Both the position numbers and the translations under genes were made by a program. Shown piece after piece: positions 16,716-25,149 of a stretch of 52,734 nt of DNA. The notes beneath the pieces are model-generated. The model was not told the DNA's origin, searched no databases, and worked only from the letters and a program-made list of their open reading frames with translations. The number at the start of each line of letters is the position of its first letter. Position 1 is the stretch's first letter. The stretch comes from Paraburkholderia ferrariae NBRC 106233 (GTDB lineage: Bacteria; Pseudomonadota; Gammaproteobacteria; Burkholderiales; Burkholderiaceae). Where the stretch lies: NCBI RefSeq assembly GCF_000685035.1, contig NZ_BAYB01000048.1, positions 1-52,734 on the forward strand, written 5' to 3'.

Positions 16716-17045
16716 ATGTCTGAGCCGAACCCCGAACTGAAGCTGCTGCGTGCAGAACTCGGCCGCGTGAACGATCTGCTGGCCGATGCGCGAGCGCGCG
16801 AAGTCGCGGCGGTACTGGCCAGATTCCGGGATGAGGTGGCGCTCCTCGGCATCACCGAACAGGAAGTGCGCCGGGCGCTGAGCTATGATCAGCCGACGCG
16901 GCTGCCCGCGAAATACTACGACCCGGTCGCTGGCACCCACGGTCGCGACGTTTATCGGCGCGTGCTGGAACGGAATGAGCCGCGGCCAGTTGCTCGAGCG
17001 TGCCCGACGCATCGGGCTGCATGTCTCGATGCGCATGCTGACTGA
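16716..17045 (+). CDS. H-NS-like protein with an altered C-terminus
   Basis: 109 residues. It starts MSEPNPELKLLRAELGRVND, a helical oligomerisation segment, then REVAAVLARFRDEVALLGIT. The C-terminal motif begins correctly for an H-NS/MvaT-like DNA-binding domain (RLPAKYYDPVAGT), but the expected W-[ST]-GRGR-x-P-x-W core is not there. Instead it reads HGRDVYRRVLERNEPR. Either the DNA-binding loop has decayed or the frame was lost. The last 71 bases overlap the next gene. Family call from pattern memory. Confidence 0.45.
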   Translation: MSEPNPELKLLRAELGRVNDLLADARAREVAAVLARFRDEVALLGITEQEVRRALSYDQPTRLPAKYYDPVAGTHGRDVYRRVLERNEPRPVARACPTHRAACLDAHAD

Positions 17046-17391
17046 TCCCGCGCTCGATGGCGTGCGACGTGATGTACTTCGATTGATTTCGCGGAACGGC
17101 TACGAAGGACAGGAGGTGCGCATCGAGCTGGTGGCGCACGTGCGGCGGGTCGTGCGTCGTCGCGGCGCGCGTCGGGCGAAGGCGTCGCCGCCGCCGGTGC
17201 GCGACGCCCGGCAGGGCGGACTTTTCTTGCCAGCTGGGGCGTTGCTGGATCGGTGCGTGGCGGTTCGATATCCTCGCGGCGTTGGCCAGCGAATCACGGA
17301 TGCGCAGTGGCGGGCATGGGCCGCAATACGCGTGCCCTTCTGGCGTGGTGTTACCGGAGAGCGTTTTCCATACCGTTTCCATACCTCTTGA
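16975..17391 (+). CDS. hypothetical island protein
   Basis: 138 residues from ATG 16975 (MSRGQLLERARRIGLHVSMRM). Codon use (G/C third positions) fits a real gene. The first half is helical with a basic patch (VRRVVRRRGARRAK); the second half contains ITDAQWRAWAAIRVPFW. A nucleic-acid-binding role is conceivable but not shown. The start overlaps the H-NS-like frame. The stop codon (17389-17391) lies inside the first copy of the structured repeat. Confidence 0.45.
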   Translation: MSRGQLLERARRIGLHVSMRMLTDPALDGVRRDVLRLISRNGYEGQEVRIELVAHVRRVVRRRGARRAKASPPPVRDARQGGLFLPAGALLDRCVAVRYPRGVGQRITDAQWRAWAAIRVPFWRGVTGERFPYRFHTS

Positions 17392-17441
17392 GAGCCCCGA
17401 CTGGTGGGCTCCGGGTCGAACAAGACTCCTCTTCCTTAGGG
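17388..17441 (+). ncRNA. candidate structured RNA / repeat, copy 1
   Basis: Core: GAGCCC (17392-17397) pairs with GGGCTC (17406-17411). The loop CGACT (17398-17402) can pair with GGTCG (17414-17418), giving an H-type pseudoknot, followed by the conserved AACAAG. A second copy lies at 19298. About 45 of 54 positions match, and the differences fall where pairing is preserved. A GGGCGCC-AAC-GGCGCCC hairpin follows at 17439-17455. The rest of the gene-free stretch up to 17822 shows nothing I can support. Confidence 0.45.
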
Positions 17442-17455
17442 CGCCAACGGCGCCC
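17439..17455. terminator. hairpin after structured repeat copy 1
   Basis: Perfect 7-bp stem GGGCGCC / GGCGCCC with loop AAC, immediately after the pseudoknot element. There is no T-run, so intrinsic termination is uncertain; it could be an expression-platform-like stem. Confidence 0.35.
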
Positions 17456-17822
17456 AAGACCTTGGGCGCGGTCGGCATTATGGCAAATTAGTTAGATTCT
17501 TTCGGCACGATACCGATAAACTTGTCAACGCGGCCACGGCGATAATTTCGTCTACCAGCGCAGGCATGGGACGGGTTTAACACCGATGTCACTGGCGTGT
17601 ACAGGACGAGAGTTCTTCCGGTTCAGCGACAAAGACAATCCGTCCCGGTGCCTTACGGCGCTGCTGCTGTTGCGAAACCAACCGAAACCAACCATATCCC
17701 TGTCGGTTTTCACCCCTCAAGACTTCCGGCGCGTTGCCGATATTAAAAGTCGATGCGGCTGTTTGAGCAACACCGTTCACTAGCTGGGTCGGCGCGGCGT
17801 CAACGTGTTGCAAGGTAAGGCT

Positions 17823-19121
17823 ATGTCGGATTTGAGTAACAGATCACAGGAATACGTGGACGGCGCTGTGGTCAGCTTCGCTGTGGTCGGGCGCGGTGCT
17901 CATGGCGAGTTCGTCATCAATGCCTGCAACGACCCGTTCATCCAGATGGCGGGTGGGATGGCTGCGGACTGGAACACGTTCCCCATCTCATTCGACGCCC
18001 TGATTCCGGAACAAGTGGGACTCGAGTTGTGCGAAAAGCTACGGGCATGCTTCACGTCAGGAGCGGCGCAGGAACTGCAGCAGTCTTTCGCCCTTCATGA
18101 CGGCGTACACCCGTGGCGCCTCTCGCTTAAACCTCTCAGACATACGAGCAGTGGAACGGCCGTGCACGAAGTCCTCGTGACAGGTTTCGACACCGCCTCG
18201 GAAATGCGGCTGACACATGAACTCGAAGTGAGTGCTTCCCGTTTTCGGGCGGTGGTCGACTCGGCTTACGACGCGATTGTAACGATCAACGAACAGCACA
18301 ACATCACGTTCTTCAATCGCGCGGCAGAGAACCTGTTCGGCTACAAGTCGGCCGAGGTGCTGGGACAGCGGATCGAGATCCTGTTGCCGGAAAAGTTTCG
18401 CGCGAATCATTCCCGGAACGTCAGGCAGTTCGCAGACTCCGTGCAGATGAGCCTGCGCTCGATCACACCGCCCCGCATGGACGAAAGCAACAGCGTGTAT
18501 GGACGGCATCGGGATGGCACGGTCATCCCTGTCGAAATCGCGATTTCAAAAATAAAAGTGAATGGCGTCATCGAATTCACGGCAGTTGTTCGCGATATCC
18601 GCGAGCGCGCCGAGCTCATCGAACTGCTGAAAAAGCAGGCCGTGACCGATGCCCTGACCGGCTTGGCGAATCGCCGCGAATTCCTGGATTTTGTCGAAAA
18701 GGTGCTCGGTACCGACGACCTCCTGTCTGTGTTTATCCTGGACATCGACTACTTCAAGAAGATCAACGACACCTACGGCCACGATATCGGCGACGAAGTG
18801 CTGCAGGTGCTGGGGAAGGTCGGTATGTCGATTCCGCACGAGTCCCGGTTGTTCGCGCGCTGGGGAGGGGAGGAATTCGTCGCGGCATTGCCGGGCGCGG
18901 ACGCCGCAGTCGCGTGCCGGATCGCGGAGACGCTGCGGCGCCGCTTCGAGGAACAGGATTTCGAGCACGCGTGGCGCGTGAAGCCGATCTCGTTCACCGT
19001 CAGTATCGGTGTCGTCACGCGGGAAGCGGGCGAGCGTGATGTGCACGCGTTGATGCGGCGGGCAGACCGGGCGCTCTATGTGGCGAAAGAGTCGGGCCGT
19101 AACCGCGTCGAGGTCGGGTAG
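17823..19121 (+). CDS. PAS-GGDEF diguanylate cyclase
   Basis: 432 residues. An N-terminal sensory region (about 10-125) is followed by a clear PAS domain (about 138-260, SRFRAVVDSAYDAIVTIN, with NRAAENLFGY). The C-terminal GGDEF domain (about 268-430) has substrate-binding TDALTGLANRREF, metal-binding FILDIDYFKKIND and active-site GGEEF at 348-352. It should make cyclic di-GMP from two GTP. The upstream RxxD inhibitory site is replaced (HESR before LFARWGGEEF), so feedback inhibition is probably absent. Cytoplasmic; no membrane helix. ATG 17823 follows AAGG. It is flanked by the two structured repeat copies. Confidence 0.92.
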   Translation: MSDLSNRSQEYVDGAVVSFAVVGRGAHGEFVINACNDPFIQMAGGMAADWNTFPISFDALIPEQVGLELCEKLRACFTSGAAQELQQSFALHDGVHPWRLSLKPLRHTSSGTAVHEVLVTGFDTASEMRLTHELEVSASRFRAVVDSAYDAIVTINEQHNITFFNRAAENLFGYKSAEVLGQRIEILLPEKFRANHSRNVRQFADSVQMSLRSITPPRMDESNSVYGRHRDGTVIPVEIAISKIKVNGVIEFTAVVRDIRERAELIELLKKQAVTDALTGLANRREFLDFVEKVLGTDDLLSVFILDIDYFKKINDTYGHDIGDEVLQVLGKVGMSIPHESRLFARWGGEEFVAALPGADAAVACRIAETLRRRFEEQDFEHAWRVKPISFTVSIGVVTREAGERDVHALMRRADRALYVAKESGRNRVEVG

Positions 19122-19271
19122 ACGTTTCGTTGTGCCTGCACACGAAAGGCGAGGCCGTTTCCCATGGCAGCGTTGCCTGGAAGAACCTTGCAACGTCGGC
19201 GTCGAATTGTTCATGAAACCGGGCGCGGTTGAAACCCGGCAGCCCGCTGCAGATTTCTGCTGCGGATGGTA

Positions 19272-19298
19272 CAGCCGGAGTCGGCTGCTCATTTATTT
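19272..19298 (+). terminator. putative terminator downstream of the cyclase gene
   Basis: Stem CAGCCG-GAGT-CGGCTG (19272-19287) is followed by CTCATTTATTTT, a T-rich tail. It lies 150 bp after the cyclase stop and directly before structured repeat copy 2. Confidence 0.5.
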
Positions 19299-19352
19299 TG
19301 AGAGCCTCGACCGTAGGGCTCGGGGTCGAACAAGGTTTCTCCCCCTTGGGGC
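19298..19352 (+). ncRNA. candidate structured RNA / repeat, copy 2
   Basis: GAGCCT (19302-19307) pairs with GGGCTC (19316-19321), using one T-G wobble where copy 1 has C-G. The loop CGACC (19308-19312) pairs perfectly with GGTCG (19324-19328), where copy 1 has a T-G wobble. AACAAG is conserved. The remaining 19353-19540 holds no gene I can support. Confidence 0.45.
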
Positions 19353-19540
19353 AGAGTTCGGCCATGAAGCGACAGTCGTGCACAACGGTGTCCAGCCATT
19401 CAAAGGGCTGCTCCACCTGGGAAGCCGCCATGGAACTCTGCGAATCGAAACGTTCTTTGGATCCGGCAGTCCGCATCCGCACCGGCACCTCACCTGGTCT
19501 TCGACGTCCCTCTCCAGCAAACTCACTACACCAGACGCAC

Positions 19541-20383
19541 TCAGTGCGCGAAGCTGATCGGCAAGCCACCGTCCGGATGCGCGACGGTACCCATCGGGAT
19601 GCCATAGATCGCGCTGAGCGTCTCGGCACGCATCAACTCGGCGGACGGACCGTACGCGAGCAGGCTGCCGCCTTTGAGCGCAATGAGTTCGTCGCAGAAG
19701 CGGACCGCCATGTTGATGTCGTGCAGCACCACCACGACGCCGATACCGCGCTCCTCGCTCAAACGCTTCACGAGCGTGAGCACTTCGATCTGGTGAGCGA
19801 TGTCAAGCGCAGAAATCGGCTCGTCCAGCAACAGACAATCGCTATCTTGCGCGATCAGCATTGCGAGCCACACGCGCTGCCGCTCGCCGCCCGAGAGGCT
19901 GTCGACGGCGCGATCGGCAAAACGCAGCACGTCGGTCTGCTCCATCGCTTCGAGTACTTTCTGCGCGTCGTCGCGCGAGAAGCGGCCGAGCGCGCCGTGC
20001 CATGGATAACGCCCGAGCGCTACCAGTTCGCGCACCGTCATGCCGTCGGCGGCGGGCAATTGCTGCGGCAGGTACGCGACCTCACGTGCGAACGCCCGGC
20101 TTTCCCAGTTCTCAAGCGGTCGCCCCCCAAATTCGATCACGCCCCCAGCTGGCTGCAGCTGGCGCGCGAGCAGCTTCACAAGCGTCGATTTGCCGGAACC
20201 GTTGTGACCGATCAGGCCATACACGCGCTGCTTCATCAGTGTCAGCGATAAGGGCTTAAGCAGCGTGCGGCCATCGGCTTCGAACGAGACGTTATCGAGC
20301 TTAAAAAGCGCTCGCGCGGGAACTGCCGTCAGCGGCGCCTCGTCGGGCGAAAGCGTCGTGGGCAAACTCGTAGACATACTCAT
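19541..20383 (-). CDS. Fe3+-siderophore ABC transporter ATPase (FhuC-like)
   Basis: 280 residues from ATG 20383 (GAGGT upstream). Walker A is GHNGSGKST, the Q-loop is LPQQLPAADGMTV, signature LSGGERQR, Walker B CLLLDEPISALD and switch His in VLHDIN. The pattern ELVALGRYPWHG is typical of FhuC/FepC-type importers of iron-siderophore complexes. It is the last gene of the minus-strand iron operon, 50 bp after the exporter, and powers the permease at 22156. Confidence 0.88.
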   Translation of the reverse strand: MSMSTSLPTTLSPDEAPLTAVPARALFKLDNVSFEADGRTLLKPLSLTLMKQRVYGLIGHNGSGKSTLVKLLARQLQPAGGVIEFGGRPLENWESRAFAREVAYLPQQLPAADGMTVRELVALGRYPWHGALGRFSRDDAQKVLEAMEQTDVLRFADRAVDSLSGGERQRVWLAMLIAQDSDCLLLDEPISALDIAHQIEVLTLVKRLSEERGIGVVVVLHDINMAVRFCDELIALKGGSLLAYGPSAELMRAETLSAIYGIPMGTVAHPDGGLPISFAH

Positions 20384-20433
20384 CGGTAAAAACCTCGACA
20401 GCAACACAGATTCATCAACACGATCGCCAGACC

Positions 20434-22134
20434 TTATTTCTGCGCGGCAAAGGGCGTGTGCACCGTACTGCTTTCAACCCTTCCATCGACGGATCGCGCG
20501 CCGGGATCCGCACCCGCGCCGGTCTCTATGAGCTGACCGTATTCGAGCTTGATATAGCGGTCCGCGAGATGGAAATAACGGTCGTCGTGCGTGATGACCA
20601 GCACGGTCTTCCCCTTCGCCTTCAGTTCAGGCAGCAGCTTGCGATAGAACACGTCCTTGAAGAGCGGGTCCTGATCCGCGGCCCATTCGTCGAACAGGTA
20701 GAACGGCCGATCCTCCAGATACGCGACCAGCAACGCGAGCCGCTTCCTTTGCCCTTGCGAGAGTTCGAGCGTGGAGAAGACGCCGTCGTCGATGCTGACC
20801 TTGTGATCGAGTTGCAGATGCACGAGCAGTTCCTGCACTGTCTGATCGAGCCGCTCCAGACGCATGCCGAGCAGGTTGTCGAACAGGAAGAAGTCGCTGA
20901 ACACCACGGAAAATAGCTGGCGGTAAGCATCTCGCCTAGCCTCGCCCACGCTCTCGCCGTTGAGCAGGATGCGGCCGCTCTCGGGCGGATAGAGACCCAC
21001 GATCATCTTCGCGAGCGTGGTCTTGCCGCTGCCGTTGCCGCCGATCAGATAGACGAGTTCGCCGGGCTTGAACGCGAGGTTGATCGGCCCGAGCGAGAAC
21101 ACATCGTTCTCCTTTTCGCGGAAGTAACGATGCGTGACGCCGTCGAGCACGATGCTGTCGAACCCGCCGTTCACCGGCGCATCGGGGCCGTTTGCATCAT
21201 ACTCAACCTCTGGCGGCAATTCGGCGTTCACCTGTTCGATGCGCTCCAGTGCAACGCGTGCGGTGCTGACGCTCGGAATCGCAGAAAGCAGCGACTCAAT
21301 CGGCATGATCATGTAGAGGAACACCATCGCGTAACCCGACATCACGTGCGTGTTCACCGGAAAGATCCGCGCGACCACGAAAAGTGTGATGCCGATGAAC
21401 GCGAACAGGATGAAGCTGCCCCAGCTCGCTGCCGCCGCGTAGAGCACGTAGCCGCGCGTGCGCTGCACACGCACGGCTTCCACATTGGTGGAAAGCGTGT
21501 CGTCGATAAAGGCGGCGCGGCGCAGGCGATGCAGCTTCAGCTCCTTGGCGCCGTCGAAGAGTGCCCGGAAGTGGCGCACCAGATCGTCTTCGCGCCGGCG
21601 CGACGCGCGCAGGTGAAAGAGCGCGCGGCCGTTGGCCACCCGGAAGCCCGCCGCACCGATGCCGATCGTAAGGATCGCTACCAGCAGGATCTGCCACGAC
21701 AGCACGCTCAGGTATGCAAGGCAGCCGATGATCACAGCGCTTTGCATCGCAAGCGCGGGCATGCGCACGAACAGCATCACGATGGCGTCCAGATCCTGGG
21801 TGAGCACGGCGAGCGAGCGCGCTGCGCCCTGCTGCTCCAGGTGGCGAAACGAGGCGTCGCCGATGCGGCGGATCGTCTGCATGCGCAGGCTCGCCTTCGC
21901 GCGTTGGCCGAGGTCCATGAAAAGCGTCTGCGAGAGCGTACGCGTGGCGAGCACGATCATGCCAAGCGCGACGAACTGCCAGCCAAGCCGCGCGAGTTGC
22001 ACCACGGAGGCCGACAGCGCCTGGTTGATGAGTGCGACGAGACCGGCGTTACCCAAGCCGCTAACGAGGCTGGTGATGAGCGCAACGAACAAGGTCCAGC
22101 GTGAATTGCGCGCGAGTTTCAAGAGCAAAGACAT
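20434..22134 (-). CDS. cyclic-peptide/siderophore exporter, PvdE-like ABC transporter
   Basis: 566 residues: six membrane helices (about 1-300) fused to an ATPase (about 330-545). Walker A reads GGNGSGKTT and Walker B FYLFDEWAADQDP, with signature LSQGQRKR. The FDEWAADQDP motif is the hallmark of the PvdE/SyrD cyclic-peptide exporter family, which includes OrbE of ornibactin clusters. It would export a peptide siderophore or precursor to the periplasm. It is embedded inside an uptake operon (21 bp after the permease), but no non-ribosomal peptide synthetase is in the window. Confidence 0.85.
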   Translation of the reverse strand: MSLLLKLARNSRWTLFVALITSLVSGLGNAGLVALINQALSASVVQLARLGWQFVALGMIVLATRTLSQTLFMDLGQRAKASLRMQTIRRIGDASFRHLEQQGAARSLAVLTQDLDAIVMLFVRMPALAMQSAVIIGCLAYLSVLSWQILLVAILTIGIGAAGFRVANGRALFHLRASRRREDDLVRHFRALFDGAKELKLHRLRRAAFIDDTLSTNVEAVRVQRTRGYVLYAAAASWGSFILFAFIGITLFVVARIFPVNTHVMSGYAMVFLYMIMPIESLLSAIPSVSTARVALERIEQVNAELPPEVEYDANGPDAPVNGGFDSIVLDGVTHRYFREKENDVFSLGPINLAFKPGELVYLIGGNGSGKTTLAKMIVGLYPPESGRILLNGESVGEARRDAYRQLFSVVFSDFFLFDNLLGMRLERLDQTVQELLVHLQLDHKVSIDDGVFSTLELSQGQRKRLALLVAYLEDRPFYLFDEWAADQDPLFKDVFYRKLLPELKAKGKTVLVITHDDRYFHLADRYIKLEYGQLIETGAGADPGARSVDGRVESSTVHTPFAAQK

Positions 22135-22155
22135 GAGTCTCCGAGGGACAGTGCG

Positions 22156-24186
22156 TCATGAACCGGGCCGGTCTTGCGCCGGCCTTCGGAACATCGTGAG
22201 GATCAGATAGAGTCCGCCGAGCAGCGTGGCCATCACGCCAGCCGGCATTTCCTGCGGGAACAGCACCCAGCGGCCGAGCCAGTCCGAGCCGATCATCAGC
22301 GTCGCGCCGAACGCGGCGGAGATGTACAGCAAGGGCATGGCGCGGTGAATGCCGAGCATGCGCGCCATGTGCGGCGCCATCAGACCGATGAACGACAGCG
22401 GCCCGATCACGAGCGTCGCGACGGCGCTCAACCACGCGCTCAACATCAGCAGGCAGAACCGCGCCCCGGCGATACGTACGCCGAGACCCATCGAGACCGC
22501 ATCGCCAAGCGGAAGAATCTCCAGCCAGCGACGGCACAACGGGACGGCCGCGAGCGCAAGCAGTGCGCAGCCGGCGACGAGCGCGGCCATCCACGGTCCG
22601 ACGTTGTAGGTCGAGCCCGCCAGCAGGTTGTAGAGGATGACGACGCGCGGGTCGCCGCTCGATACCGCGATCACGGAGACCGCCTGGAACGCTGCGCTCA
22701 GCGTCATGCCCGCGAGGATCAGCGTGTCGGGCGAGAACGACGAGGCGCGAGAGATCAGCACCAGCGCGCACAGCGTGAGCATCGAGCCGGCCGCGCACCA
22801 GACGAGAAAGGTCGGCAGCCCCGGGGCCGAGGTAAGAAAGAGAGCACCCGTCAAACCTAACGCGCCGCCCGCCGGGATACCGAGCAGGTCGGGGCTCGCC
22901 ATGGGATTGCCGGTCATGCGCTGCATCATGCCGCCCGAGAGCGCGAGCAGCACGCCCACGCCCGCCGCCGCCACGACATGAGGCAGGCGCAGGAACAGCA
23001 GCGCGGCGGCTTCGTGGGCGTCACTCAGATGCCAGCCCTCGAGACCACGCCCGAGCATCAGCGAAAGCACGATCACCATTGCCAGCATCAGCACGCTCGC
23101 GAGCGCGACAAGACGCAGGCCGCGCGGCGATATCGGTGCGCCTCGTTGCGCAGGCGCGTGCGCGAGATCGGGACGCCCGCGCAGGCGGCGCAGCATCACC
23201 AGCAGGAGCGGCGCGCCGATCAGCGTCGTGATCGCGCCAGTCGGAATCGCCATGCCGAAGCGCGCCGCGCACAATTGCGCGAGCTGATCGGCGAGCCACA
23301 GCAGCGCCGCGCCGATCAGCGGCGACCAGATCACGCGCTCGCGCAGCCGTCGCGCGCCTGCGAGCCGCGCGACGGCGGGTGCCGCGAGCCCGACGAAGCC
23401 GATCACGCCCACCGCGCTCACCACGAACGCGGCGATCAGCAACGTGAGCAGGAGCGTGATGCCGCGCGTGGCGCGCAGCGATACGCCGAGGCTCGACGCC
23501 ACCGTATCGCCGAGATCGAATACCGTCAGCGGCCGCAGACACAGCAGCAATAGCAGCGCGCACGGTACGAAACGCGCCGCGAGCGAGAGCGCCATGCGCC
23601 AGTCGTGCTGCGCGAACGATCCACCGCCCCACACCAGCAGGCCACTCAGCAGGTCGTAGTGCGAGATCGCCAGCGCGAGGCAGAAGGCGCCGCCGCACAG
23701 GTTGACGATCATGCCCGCCAGGATCAGCGCGAGCGGCGACATCCCACGCCGTGCCGCCAGCGCGAATACGGCGGCGAGTGCCGCCGCGCCGCCTGCGAGC
23801 GCGACCGCGTCGCGGCCACCAGCGAGCAGGAACGGCGCGTAGACGGTGGCGAGTGCCAGCGCCAGCCACGCGCCCGAGAAAATGCCGAGTGTCACCGGTT
23901 CCGCGAGCGGATTGCGCAACACCTGCTGGGTCGCGACGCCCGCGAGCCCGAGCGCGGCTCCGCACAACAACGTGACGGTCACGCGAGGAAAGTCGCCGTA
24001 GTGCACCAGCAACTGGGTCACGTTAGAGGCCGGGGGCGCGACGAGCGCCTGCCACCAGTACGCGGGCGCGAGCTGCGCGTCGAGGCGTAGCGCGAAGAGC
24101 GCCGCCGCAAGCGCGAACAGCGCGCAGACGGGCACGAGCGGTGTGCGGTGCATCGGTGCGAAGGGCGGAGTCATGACGTTCTTCAT
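22156..24186 (-). CDS. Fe3+-siderophore ABC permease, FhuB-like double subunit
   Basis: 676 residues, about twice the size of a FecCD permease and close to FhuB. Two homologous halves each have about 10 membrane helices. The repeated coupling motifs are GLAGVATQQVLRNPLAEP / LSGGMMQRMTGNPMASPD and GVIGFVGLAAPAVARL / GPLSFIGLMAPHMARM. The start ATG 24184-24186 overlaps the stop of the binding-protein gene (ATGA). It forms the inner-membrane channel for the ferric siderophore. Confidence 0.9.
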   Translation of the reverse strand: MKNVMTPPFAPMHRTPLVPVCALFALAAALFALRLDAQLAPAYWWQALVAPPASNVTQLLVHYGDFPRVTVTLLCGAALGLAGVATQQVLRNPLAEPVTLGIFSGAWLALALATVYAPFLLAGGRDAVALAGGAAALAAVFALAARRGMSPLALILAGMIVNLCGGAFCLALAISHYDLLSGLLVWGGGSFAQHDWRMALSLAARFVPCALLLLLCLRPLTVFDLGDTVASSLGVSLRATRGITLLLTLLIAAFVVSAVGVIGFVGLAAPAVARLAGARRLRERVIWSPLIGAALLWLADQLAQLCAARFGMAIPTGAITTLIGAPLLLVMLRRLRGRPDLAHAPAQRGAPISPRGLRLVALASVLMLAMVIVLSLMLGRGLEGWHLSDAHEAAALLFLRLPHVVAAAGVGVLLALSGGMMQRMTGNPMASPDLLGIPAGGALGLTGALFLTSAPGLPTFLVWCAAGSMLTLCALVLISRASSFSPDTLILAGMTLSAAFQAVSVIAVSSGDPRVVILYNLLAGSTYNVGPWMAALVAGCALLALAAVPLCRRWLEILPLGDAVSMGLGVRIAGARFCLLMLSAWLSAVATLVIGPLSFIGLMAPHMARMLGIHRAMPLLYISAAFGATLMIGSDWLGRWVLFPQEMPAGVMATLLGGLYLILTMFRRPAQDRPGS

Positions 24187-25130
24187 GAAGCCCCCGCGGC
24201 GCGCTGCGCAGGCAAGGCCACGGAGCGCGGTGCAGTCGACGTCGCCGGCAGCGCGGCGAGCGCATCGACGAGCGCATGTGCGAACCAGGCCGCGCTCAGG
24301 ATGCCGCCTTCGGGTGGCACCTCGGCCATGCCGGTCATGCGGCCCGCGCCCGCGAAAGGCATGGCCTGCCAGACACGGCTCGTCTGCATCATCGTCGCGG
24401 TCATGCCGGGCAACGGCTTGACGTACACGAGCGTTGCGCGCGGATCGGCGTCGAGCGCATCGAAGCCGGTCATCGCCGAAGCGGCCGAGCCATCCGCTGC
24501 GCCCCACGCATTGCGCAAACCGAGCTGCTCGAGCAGCTCGCCGAACAGGCTGTGCGTGCCAAACACACGCAGATGCGACTCGTCGATAAAGCGCGTCAGG
24601 TAGACCGGCGCGGTGCGCGCTTGTGACGTCACGGGCAGCGCGTCGAGCCTCGCGCGCGCTGCGGTGATGGCGCGCCGCGATTGCATCACGGCAGCCTCGC
24701 CTTGCGCCTCACACTCGAAGAGACGCGCGAGGCGCATCGTCTCTTCGCAGGCGGACGTATAAGGCGTGGGACTCGCGCGGAACATGCCGAACGTGACGGT
24801 GGGCGCGATGCGTTCGAGCGCATCGCGCATCGACGTATGTGCGGGCGTGATGACGATGAGATCGGGCTTGAGCGCGAGCATCAGTTCCATGTTGGGCTGG
24901 AACATCAAGCCGAGATCGACCACGGAAGCGGGCACCGGACACGCCGTGAAATTGCGCCGGAAGCCCGTTGTGTTCGCCATGCCGACGGGCGATACGCCGA
25001 GAGCGAGCATCAGCTCAGCGAGGCCCCAGTCGAGCACGATCACGCGGCGCGGCGCGGCCGCCCGCGCGCTCACGCCGAAGGACAGAGAAGCGCCGCCCAG
25101 CAGCGCGGCGAGCATGGCACGGCGATTCAT
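24183..25130 (-). CDS. Fe3+-siderophore periplasmic binding protein (FhuD-like)
   Basis: 315 residues. The N-terminus MNRRAMLAALLGGASLSFG carries a twin-arginine-like signal, with cleavage near SARA-AAP. The mature part has two lobes joined by a long helix, as in FhuD/FepB-type proteins: VIVLDWGLAELMLALGVSP at lobe 1, LKPDLIVITPAH and LVYVKPLPG later. Receives the siderophore in the periplasm and hands it to the permease. 19 bp after the receptor gene, and overlaps the permease start by 4 bp. Confidence 0.87.
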   Translation of the reverse strand: MNRRAMLAALLGGASLSFGVSARAAAPRRVIVLDWGLAELMLALGVSPVGMANTTGFRRNFTACPVPASVVDLGLMFQPNMELMLALKPDLIVITPAHTSMRDALERIAPTVTFGMFRASPTPYTSACEETMRLARLFECEAQGEAAVMQSRRAITAARARLDALPVTSQARTAPVYLTRFIDESHLRVFGTHSLFGELLEQLGLRNAWGAADGSAASAMTGFDALDADPRATLVYVKPLPGMTATMMQTSRVWQAMPFAGAGRMTGMAEVPPEGGILSAAWFAHALVDALAALPATSTAPRSVALPAQRAAGAS

Positions 25131-25149
25131 TGCACTGGACCCGAAAGAA

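Noticed and set aside
17586..17783. 65-residue plus-strand frame before the cyclase gene
   Set aside because: No ribosome-binding site and no family, and an opposing frame over the same bases is equally open.
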